Shown here: piece by piece, positions 36,346-42,602 of the stretch
Layout of the letters: the number at the start of each line of letters is the position of its first letter
Numbering within the stretch: position 1 is the first letter of the stretch
DNA from: Pseudomonadota bacterium
Lineage (GTDB): Bacteria; Pseudomonadota; Gammaproteobacteria; Burkholderiales; SHXO01
Direction of reading: 5' to 3'
Assembly: GCA_023430065.1 (NCBI GenBank)
Contig: JAEZCG010000200.1
Span: 1-42,602, forward strand
Length of the DNA: 42,602 nucleotides
The notes under the pieces: generated by a model
Database searches by the model: none
What the model saw: the letters and a program-made list of their open reading frames with translations, nothing else
Told to the model about the DNA's origin: nothing
Program-made: the position numbers and the translations under genes

Positions 36346-37665
36346 TTGCAGCGCATCACGAAGGGGCTCGCTGCCATTGTCGCGTGTCTGATCGGGCTTG
36401 TCGTCCTCCCAAGGGCGATTCCCGCGGACTCCCTGCGACATTCGATCGAGCAGGCACTCGGCGAGCGCCTTGGCGAGCCGATGCGCGTGGAACGGCTGCG
36501 TTTCACCATCCTGCCACGCATCCAGCTGGTGGCGGAAGGGCTCGCCACAGCATCGGGCCGGTTGCGCGTGCAGCGCGTCGTAGCGGCGCCAGTCATCCGA
36601 AGCCTCTGGAGCGATCACGTGATCCTGAACGAGATCGCCCTCGAGGGCTTGCACCTCGAGCCTGCGATCCTCGCCCCCATCCTGGGCGGCGATGTCGGGC
36701 CGGGATCGCAAGGACTGACCATCCGGCGTGTCCGCGTCAGCGAGGCGAGGGTGGTCGTCGGGAAGTTGACATTCGAGGGGGTGAATGCCGACATCGCCCT
36801 CGGGGCGGATGGGAGGCCGCGCCGGATCTACGTGACGATGGAGGACGGTCGGGTGGGATTGGAAGTGTTGCCGACCGCTTCGGGCGCCCTGCAGCTTGCT
36901 CTACAGGCTCGCGATTGGCGGTTGCTCTGGGAGCCTCGGCTTCTCGTGGACGAAGTGCAGGCAACCGCGATCCTGGAGCAACGGCGACTCGAGGCCTGGA
37001 ACGTTCAGGCCAAGGTGGGCAAGGGTTCCGCCTTCGGGTTCGTTTCGCTCCGCTGGGAGCCACGCTGGAGTCTGACCGGGGAGTTCTCGCTGCGAGCCAT
37101 TCCAGTGGGCAGGCTGCAGGTTGATTCCCGGCAACCGCCACTGCTGGAGGGGCTTCTGGATGCAACGCCGCGATTCGCCGCGCGCGCGCGCCATCCTGAG
37201 CAGTTACTCGCGCGCCTGGAACTCGCATCCGATTTCTCCGTGCGCAACGTCCTGGTGCGTCGGGTGGATCTGCCGGCCGCCGGCGGGATCAAGAAGAACG
37301 TATCGCGCAAGACCGGCGAAACGCGCTTCGAGCAGGTATCCGGTCATGTCGCGATGACAAGCGGCCGGTTTGCGTTCACCGCCCTGCGCGCACGCGCAGG
37401 CCCCCTGATGGCCACCGGCCAGGTGTCTGTCGCGCCCGATCGCTCGCTCAGCGGACGCATCGATGCGCAGCTTGCAAACAGTGGCGGGTTGCTGACGGTA
37501 CCGCTGCGCGTGTCCGGGACGCTGGACGATCCTCGTATCCAGCCGACGGCGGCGGCGCTCGCCGGTGCCGCCGTCGGCTCTGCCATTCTGCCCGGCGTGG
37601 GCACCGCTATCGGCGCAAAAGCCGGTCAGCTCGCACAGGATCTGATCGATTTCCTGCGCGATTGA
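36346..37665 (+). CDS. AsmA-family protein
   Basis: A 439-residue protein with one N-terminal membrane anchor or signal (about residues 6-22, KGLAAIVACLIGLVVLP), then a large beta-rich periplasmic part. Typical AsmA phrases are LRHSIEQALGERLGEPMRVE, followed by repeated strands, and a C-terminal AsmA-like piece (TALRARAGPLMATGQVSV, RIDAQLANSGGLLTVPLRVS, DDPRIQPTAAALAGAAVGSA). AsmA proteins are thought to act in outer-membrane lipid transport or assembly. This copy is shorter than E. coli AsmA (617). The start is TTG at 36346, preceded by a purine-rich GGGAGAGGG (36334-36342). It converges with an aminotransferase gene. Confidence 0.82.
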   Translation: MQRITKGLAAIVACLIGLVVLPRAIPADSLRHSIEQALGERLGEPMRVERLRFTILPRIQLVAEGLATASGRLRVQRVVAAPVIRSLWSDHVILNEIALEGLHLEPAILAPILGGDVGPGSQGLTIRRVRVSEARVVVGKLTFEGVNADIALGADGRPRRIYVTMEDGRVGLEVLPTASGALQLALQARDWRLLWEPRLLVDEVQATAILEQRRLEAWNVQAKVGKGSAFGFVSLRWEPRWSLTGEFSLRAIPVGRLQVDSRQPPLLEGLLDATPRFAARARHPEQLLARLELASDFSVRNVLVRRVDLPAAGGIKKNVSRKTGETRFEQVSGHVAMTSGRFAFTALRARAGPLMATGQVSVAPDRSLSGRIDAQLANSGGLLTVPLRVSGTLDDPRIQPTAAALAGAAVGSAILPGVGTAIGAKAGQLAQDLIDFLRD

Positions 37666-37702
37666 ACCGGGTATCCGGCGCACGCCGTCGAGGTGTCGGA
37701 GT

Positions 37703-38905
37703 CTACCGAATCACCGCTGCAATGGCCTCTGCCACGTAGCCGATGTTGCGGGTGTTGAGCGCGGCCACACAGATACGCCCGGAGTCGATCGCATACACCG
37801 AGAACTCCTCGCGCAGGCGAGCGACCTGGTCCTTGGTCAATCCGGAGTACGAAAACATGCCCCGCTGGCGCTCCACGAAGGAAAAATTCCGCTCCGGGAC
37901 GCGTGCATGGATCTGTTCGACCAACTGTCTGCGCATGTCGCGGATGCGCGCGCGCATCTGTCCGAGCTCCTGCTCCCAGAGGGCGCGCAGATCTGCGCTT
38001 GCCAACACGGTAGCCACCACCCTGCCGCCATGAGTGGGCGGGTTCGAATAGTTGGTGCGGACAATGCGCTTGATCTGGCTGAGGAGGCGCGCTGCCTCGT
38101 CCGGCGAGCCGGTGACTACACTGAGCGCGCCCACGCGCTCACCGTACAGCGAGAAGGATTTCGAGAAAGAGTTGGAAACGAAGACCGGCATGCCGGAATC
38201 GGCGAAGCGTCTGACCGGCCGTGCATCGGCGTCCAGCCCTTCGGCAAATCCCTGGTACGCGAGATCGAGAAATGGAATCAGCCCGCGGTCGCGTACGATG
38301 TCGATGACCTCGGCCCATTGATCGTCGGTGAGGTCTGCGCCCGTGGGATTGTGGCAGCAGGCATGCAGTACCACGATCGCCCCCGTGGGCAGGCCGCGCA
38401 GCCTGCTGGCCATTGCGTCGAAATCCACTTCCCGGGTGCGCGGATCGTAGTAGGGGTAGGCCTCGACGGCGAATCCGGCATTCTCGAACAGGGCGCGGTG
38501 GTTCTCCCAACTCGGATCACTGATCCACACCTCGGACTGGGGCTGCAAGCGGCGCAGGAAGTCGGCGCCGATCTTGAGCCCTCCGGTCCCTCCGAGCGCC
38601 TGGACCGTCACGATACGGCCGTCCTTTCGCGCAGCGCTTTCTCCGAAGACCAGTGCCTGAACTGCCCGATCGTAGTCGGCCAGGCCGTCGATGGGGAGAT
38701 AGGCGCGCGCGGGTGCCGCGTCCAGAACCTGGCGCTCGGCTCGTTTGACGCATTCCAACAGCGGCACCTTCCCATTGTCGTCGTAGTACACGCCTACGCC
38801 GAGATTCACCTTCTTTGCGTTGGTGTCGGCATTGAAGGCCTCGGTGACCCCGAGGATCGGATCGCGCGGCGCCATTTCGACGCCGGCCAGGATGGATGCA
38901 GTCAT
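37703..38905 (-). CDS. Aromatic/aspartate aminotransferase (class I, TyrB/AspC type)
   Basis: A 400-residue PLP aminotransferase of the AspC/TyrB subgroup. It shows LGVTEAFNADTNAKKVNLGV near the N terminus, VQALGGTGGL, HACCHNPTGADLT, the PLP lysine K249 in SNSFSKSFSLYGERVG, and RICVAALNTRNI near the C terminus, with the arginine that holds the substrate's alpha-carboxylate. Such enzymes interconvert aspartate, phenylalanine or tyrosine with their keto acids. The specific amino acid cannot be read. I chose the ATG at 38903-38905; an upstream reading adds 33 residues without family support. It is divergent from uvrB across 142 bases. Confidence 0.93.
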   Translation of the reverse strand: MTASILAGVEMAPRDPILGVTEAFNADTNAKKVNLGVGVYYDDNGKVPLLECVKRAERQVLDAAPARAYLPIDGLADYDRAVQALVFGESAARKDGRIVTVQALGGTGGLKIGADFLRRLQPQSEVWISDPSWENHRALFENAGFAVEAYPYYDPRTREVDFDAMASRLRGLPTGAIVVLHACCHNPTGADLTDDQWAEVIDIVRDRGLIPFLDLAYQGFAEGLDADARPVRRFADSGMPVFVSNSFSKSFSLYGERVGALSVVTGSPDEAARLLSQIKRIVRTNYSNPPTHGGRVVATVLASADLRALWEQELGQMRARIRDMRRQLVEQIHARVPERNFSFVERQRGMFSYSGLTKDQVARLREEFSVYAIDSGRICVAALNTRNIGYVAEAIAAVIR

Positions 38906-39047
38906 GGCGGGATGAAAGTTGAAGGGGCGGTGTCCAATGAGGCCGTGCGGACACCAGCGCATTCTACCGGAGCCTGAACTTTTGCCGCCGCCGGGATGCG
39001 GCAAGCAGGTCGCTTGTGGGAAAATTACCAGTTGTCCTGGATCCTCT

Positions 39048-41192
39048 ATGACCGCACCCGATCTACTCCCGCGTCCGCAGGCCCCGCTGGTGTTTCCCGG
39101 CAGCCCCTTCAGACTGCATCAGCCGTTTTCCCCCGCGGGCGACCAGGTCGAGGCGATCTCCAAGCTCGTGGAAGGCATCGAAGACGGGTTGTCCTTCCAG
39201 ACGCTGCTCGGGGTGACGGGGTCGGGCAAGACGTTCACGATGGCGAACGTCATCGCCCGGGTTGGTCGGCCCGCCCTCATCATGGCACCGAACAAGACGC
39301 TCGCCGCACAGCTTTACTCGGAAATGCGCGAGTTCTTTCCGGACAATGCGGTCGAGTACTTCGTCTCCTATTACGACTACTATCAGCCGGAGGCTTACGT
39401 CCCCTCTCGGGATCTGTACATCGAGAAGGACTCGAGCATCAACGAGCACATCGAGCAGATGCGCCTGTCTGCGACGAAATCCCTGCTCGAGCGGCCGGAC
39501 ACGGTGATTGTCGCGACCGTCTCGTGCATCTACGGCATCGGCGATCCCGTGGACTATCACAGCATGGTGCTGCACCTGCGTGCCCGGGAGCGCGCCCCGC
39601 AGCGTGAGGTGATCCGACGGCTCGCCGAAATGCAGTATCAGCGCAACGAGCTGGAGTTCCGGCGCGGAACGTTTCGGGTGCGGGGCGACGTGCTCGATGT
39701 ATTCCCCGCGGAGAACTCGGAGCTGGCGCTGCGGGTGAGTCTGTTCGACGACGAGGTCGAGGACCTTTCTTTGTTCGATCCTCTCACCGGCCAGGTGCTG
39801 CAGAAGGTCGCGCGCTACACGATCTATCCTTCCAGCCACTACGTGACCCCGCGCGAGACCACGCTGCGGGCGATCGAGGCGATCAAGGCGGAACTGCGCG
39901 AGCGCATCGAAACGTTTCAGAGGGAAGGCAAGTTGCTGGAGGCGCAGCGCATCGAACAGCGGACGCGATTCGACCTCGAGATGCTCGCAGAACTGGGATT
40001 CTGCAAGGGGATCGAGAACTACTCGCGCCATCTGTCGGGCCGGCGTGCCGGCGAACCACCGCCTACGCTGATCGACTACCTGCCATCCAGGGCGCTGATG
40101 GTCATCGACGAGAGCCACGTCACCATTCCGCAGGTCGGCGGAATGTTCCGCGGCGACCGCGCCCGCAAGGAGAATCTGGTCGATTACGGATTCCGTCTCC
40201 CGTCTGCGGTCGACAACCGTCCGCTGACGTTCGAGGAGTTCGAAGCGATGCTGCCTCAGACCATCTTCGTTTCGGCCACCCCCGGGGACTACGAGGCAGC
40301 CCACCAGGGGCAGGTTGTCGAGCAGGTCGTGCGTCCGACCGGGCTGGTCGATCCGGAAGTCATCGTGCGCCCTGCCGGAAGCCAGGTCGACGATCTGCTC
40401 TCCGAGATCAACTTGCGCGCGCAGCGCGGCGAGCGGGTTCTGGTCACCACGCTTACCAAGCGCATGGCCGAGGATCTGACGGACTATCTGAGTGAGCATG
40501 GTGTGAAGGTGCGCTACCTCCACTCTGACATCGACACCGTCGAGCGTGTCGAGATCATTCGCGATCTTCGGCTCGGTCAGTTCGATGTGCTGGTGGGCAT
40601 CAACCTGTTGCGCGAGGGGCTGGATATTCCTGAAGTATCGCTGGTCGCAATACTCGACGCCGACAAGGAGGGCTTCCTGCGCTCCGATCGATCGCTCATT
40701 CAGACCATCGGCCGCGCGGCCCGGCATCTTCACGGCACGGCCATTCTCTACGCGGACCAGGTCACCGGGTCGATGCGTCGGGCGATCGACGAGACCAACC
40801 GTCGGCGCGCGAAGCAAGTTGCATTCAACGAGGCGCAGGGCATTACCCCTCGTGGGGTGAGCAAGCGGATCCGCGACATCATCGACGGGGTATACGACCC
40901 GCGCAGTGCACGACAGGAGCTCAAAGCGGCGCAAGGCACAGCCGGCTATCGGAGCATGAGCGAGGGCGACCTCGCCAAGGAGATCCGCCGGCTGGAGAAG
41001 GAGATGATGGAGCACGCGCGCAATCTCGAATTCGAGCAGGCTGGCCAGGCGCGTGACCGTATCCGCGCGCTGAAGGAACAGCTGTTCGGTGTCGAGCAGG
41101 AGGGGGCGACGCTCGCGCCTGTTTCCGATGCCCGGAAGTCGCGCGGAGCGGCTGGCGGGAACGGACGCGGCAGGCGCAAGGTGCGTTCATGA
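39048..41192 (+). CDS. uvrB: UvrABC system protein B
   Basis: UvrB is the damage-verifying helicase-like subunit of nucleotide excision repair. The 714-residue product is about 40 longer than E. coli UvrB: extra residues lie at the N terminus ([18 protein letters not shown]) and in the C-terminal tail. Visible are Walker A GVTGSGKT (57-64 region), the beta-hairpin [20 protein letters not shown], helicase motif [28 protein letters not shown] and a C-terminal UVR motif ([20 protein letters not shown]) that contacts UvrC. The ATG at 39048 fits the family better than an upstream one. No SOS box was found upstream. Its stop overlaps the next start. Confidence 0.97.
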   Translation: MTAPDLLPRPQAPLVFPGSPFRLHQPFSPAGDQVEAISKLVEGIEDGLSFQTLLGVTGSGKTFTMANVIARVGRPALIMAPNKTLAAQLYSEMREFFPDNAVEYFVSYYDYYQPEAYVPSRDLYIEKDSSINEHIEQMRLSATKSLLERPDTVIVATVSCIYGIGDPVDYHSMVLHLRARERAPQREVIRRLAEMQYQRNELEFRRGTFRVRGDVLDVFPAENSELALRVSLFDDEVEDLSLFDPLTGQVLQKVARYTIYPSSHYVTPRETTLRAIEAIKAELRERIETFQREGKLLEAQRIEQRTRFDLEMLAELGFCKGIENYSRHLSGRRAGEPPPTLIDYLPSRALMVIDESHVTIPQVGGMFRGDRARKENLVDYGFRLPSAVDNRPLTFEEFEAMLPQTIFVSATPGDYEAAHQGQVVEQVVRPTGLVDPEVIVRPAGSQVDDLLSEINLRAQRGERVLVTTLTKRMAEDLTDYLSEHGVKVRYLHSDIDTVERVEIIRDLRLGQFDVLVGINLLREGLDIPEVSLVAILDADKEGFLRSDRSLIQTIGRAARHLHGTAILYADQVTGSMRRAIDETNRRRAKQVAFNEAQGITPRGVSKRIRDIIDGVYDPRSARQELKAAQGTAGYRSMSEGDLAKEIRRLEKEMMEHARNLEFEQAGQARDRIRALKEQLFGVEQEGATLAPVSDARKSRGAAGGNGRGRRKVRS

Positions 41193-41668
41193 CGAGGGTG
41201 CTCTTCGTCTGCACGGGCAACATCTGCCGATCGCCCACTGCGGAGGGTGTGTTCCTGCACATGGTGCACAGGGCAGGGTTGGAGAACCTGGTGGTCGTCG
41301 ATTCGGCGGGTACACACGGCTATCACGTCGGCGACCGCCCGGACCCGCGCGCGCAGGCGGCTGCCAAGCGTCGTTCCTACGACCTGTCGAAGCTGCGCGC
41401 CCGCAGACTGCTGTCCGACGACTATGCACGCTTCGACCATCTCCTGGCCATGGACCGGGGGCATCAGTCGATCATGCTGCGCAACAGCCCGCCCGAACAC
41501 CGAAGCAAGATCCGACTGTTCATGGACTACGCGCCGGAGGTCGAGCACCGTGAGGTGCCAGACCCCTACTACGGAGACGACGCAGGTTTCGATCTGGTGC
41601 TGGACCTCGTCGAAGCTGCCGCCTACGGTCTGCTGCAGGCAATCCGGGCGAGTATGACCTCGCGCTAG
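41189..41668 (+). CDS. Low-molecular-weight protein tyrosine phosphatase
   Basis: A 159-residue cytoplasmic phosphatase with the family P-loop CTGNICRS (C8 nucleophile, R14) at the N terminus and the general acid D125 in [24 protein letters not shown] and [11 protein letters not shown] are standard for the family. Bacterial members often dephosphorylate tyrosine kinases of exopolysaccharide export, but no such kinase is here, so the target is unknown. The ATG overlaps the uvrB stop (ATGA). A hairpin terminator follows the stop and separates it from rne on the other strand. Confidence 0.95.
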   Translation: MTRVLFVCTGNICRSPTAEGVFLHMVHRAGLENLVVVDSAGTHGYHVGDRPDPRAQAAAKRRSYDLSKLRARRLLSDDYARFDHLLAMDRGHQSIMLRNSPPEHRSKIRLFMDYAPEVEHREVPDPYYGDDAGFDLVLDLVEAAAYGLLQAIRASMTSR

Positions 41669-41675
41669 GAATGAA

Positions 41676-41699
41676 ACGGGGCCGGTCTCCCGGCCCCGT
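41676..41699. terminator. Bidirectional hairpin between the phosphatase and rne
   Basis: A perfect 10-base-pair stem (ACGGGGCCGG and CCGGCCCCGT) with a TCTC loop sits between convergent genes. On the minus strand it runs into TTTCATT, so it is the better terminator for rne. Confidence 0.65.
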
Positions 41700-41722
41700 C
41701 CACATGGTGCGATGGCGAGCTG

Positions 41723-42602
41723 CTACTCGTTGCGCGTCTCGATCTGGACCATGGGCTCCTGAGGAAGGGGCTCAGGCCGGGGACGGCGCGCCCTGCGCGG
41801 CTGCTCCCGCGCTACGGTGTCGTCTGCTTCCGCCTCGGCGACCGGCACATGGCTCGTCTCCACTTGAACCATGTGTGCCGGCAACTCGTACGACACCGGT
41901 TCGGCGGGCGCTACACCCGGCTGGGACAAATTCGGCTTGATCTCCGAGACCGGTGGCTCAGGCCGTGCAACGGCCGGTTCGCTGGGTGCAGGTGACGGTA
42001 CCGGTACCGGTACCGGCGCCGGCATCGTTTCGGCCGTTGCCGGTGCTCGAGAATCGTCGACCTCTGCGTCCAGGGAGCGTTGAACCGGGATCGGAATGGA
42101 AGGCTCCGAAACGGTTTCCGGTGTGCTGTCGGCTCGCATCTCGGTGGCCTGGTCGGGCAAGTCTGCCGACGCTACCGCTGTCACCGCGGACATCATCATT
42201 ACCTCTTGCGAAACGGCGTGGCTCTCGCCGCCCTCTCCCTGGGAGCCACGATCCCGCCGTCCACGCCGACGTCGGCCTCGTCCTTGCCCGCTCTCGCCCT
42301 GCGCGGCAACGTCGCGCTCCTGCCGCTCGGGCCGTTCCTGACGATCCGCCCGTTCGGCCCGTTCGGTACGCTCCGGCCGCTCGCTGCGATCCTGGCGCTC
42401 CGCGCGCTGGCCGCGCTCGCGCCGTTCACCCTGTGCAGCGGCGGCCTCGGCTCGACCTGCCTGCTCCAGAGCACCACCCGGGACAGCGCGCTCTGGGCGC
42501 TCGCCCCGTTCCGCCCGTGCGTGCCGATCGGGTCGCTCTCCCTGGCCCTGGCTGCGCTCGCGGTCAGGGCGCCGTTGCTGCCCGCCTCCCTGCGGCGGCC
42601 GG
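41723..42602 (-). CDS. rne: Ribonuclease E, C-terminal part (gene runs off the window)
   Basis: The frame is open on the minus strand from the right edge to a TAG at 41723, giving about 292 codons without an upstream start. The edge-proximal half is an Arg/Glu/Gly/Gln-rich low-complexity run (RER, REG and RRG units), typical of the RNA-binding arm of RNase E/G. The final part is Pro/Val/Ala/Glu-rich and ends EPMVQIETRNE, a tail seen in betaproteobacterial RNase E. The catalytic half is outside the window. A reading from the ATG at 42197 would be an artefact of the window edge. RNase E is the main mRNA-decay and rRNA-maturation endonuclease. Confidence 0.87.
   Translation of the reverse strand, partial: RPPQGGGQQRRPDRERSQGQGERPDRHARAERGERPERAVPGGALEQAGRAEAAAAQGERRERGQRAERQDRSERPERTERAERADRQERPERQERDVAAQGESGQGRGRRRRGRRDRGSQGEGGESHAVSQEVMMMSAVTAVASADLPDQATEMRADSTPETVSEPSIPIPVQRSLDAEVDDSRAPATAETMPAPVPVPVPSPAPSEPAVARPEPPVSEIKPNLSQPGVAPAEPVSYELPAHMVQVETSHVPVAEAEADDTVAREQPRRARRPRPEPLPQEPMVQIETRNE
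41997..42014. repeat. Three tandem GGTACC hexamers in rne
   Basis: GGTACC repeated three times, each palindromic, encodes alternating Pro and Val in the tail of RNase E on the minus strand. Change in copy number would keep the frame. Confidence 0.75.

Noticed and set aside
37666..37702. Terminator between the AsmA-like gene and the aminotransferase
   Set aside because: Only a four-base-pair CCGG stem is present, too weak to report.
38906..39047. SOS (LexA) box upstream of uvrB
   Set aside because: I looked for CTG-N10-CAG-type sites in the divergent region and found none.
39063..41015. A 650-codon minus-strand frame opposite uvrB
   Set aside because: UvrB motifs are continuous on the plus strand; the antisense product has no recognisable features.

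Overview
The window is a dense, high-GC stretch of chromosome from a motile bacterium, most likely a betaproteobacterium. Three syntenies point there: dapC-dapD, then smc-zipA-ligA; map-glnD; and an aromatic/aspartate aminotransferase divergent from uvrB, followed by a small phosphatase and rne. The order within the class cannot be settled by reading. Almost every base is coding, no gene-free stretch exceeds 300 bases, and no insertion sequence, phage gene, integrase or CRISPR array was seen.

Layout. (1) 46-2078, minus strand: dapC and dapD of lysine and peptidoglycan biosynthesis, leaving the window toward a probable dapE. (2) 2153-12803, plus strand: an EamA-type transporter, then smc, zipA, ligA and galU, a hypoxanthine-type phosphoribosyltransferase, an S-methyl-5'-thioinosine-type phosphorylase and a peptide deformylase. 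The phosphorylase and phosphoribosyltransferase form a plausible two-step salvage route from methylthioinosine to IMP. (3) 12906-26068, plus strand: an eleven-gene chain with stop/start overlaps or gaps of at most 12 bases. It encodes three large TPR-containing glycosyltransferases (two GT41/OGT-like, one GT61-like), two methyltransferases, a PglD/NeuD-like acyltransferase, a beta-propeller glycosidase-like protein, a FemAB/GNAT-like acyltransferase, a PhyH dioxygenase and an FdtA/FdtB-like ketoisomerase-aminotransferase pair. (4) 26299-32626, plus strand: flagellin fliC, flaG, fliD, fliS, fliT, a FliK-like protein and a small FlhB-C-terminal-like protein. (5) 32630-36327, minus strand: glnD, map and tRNA-Asn with a strong promoter. 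(6) 36346-42602: an AsmA-like protein, an aminotransferase on the minus strand, uvrB with a low-molecular-weight phosphatase on the plus strand, and the C-terminal end of ribonuclease E on the minus strand.

How it fits together. The third region sits directly upstream of flagellin and its export chaperones and reads as a flagellin O-glycosylation island. FdtA/FdtB-like enzymes would make a 3-amino-3,6-dideoxyhexose on a nucleotide. The acyltransferases, methyltransferases and dioxygenase would decorate it, and the TPR glycosyltransferases would attach sugars to Ser/Thr-rich flagellin. A sigma-54-type site in front of the island and a sigma-28-type site in front of fliC (exact 11-base spacer) suggest both belong to the flagellar hierarchy. 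The nucleotide-sugar steps before FdtA (thymidylyltransferase and 4,6-dehydratase) are not in the window. The glycan structure is inference; the gene families and arrangement are read from the sequence.
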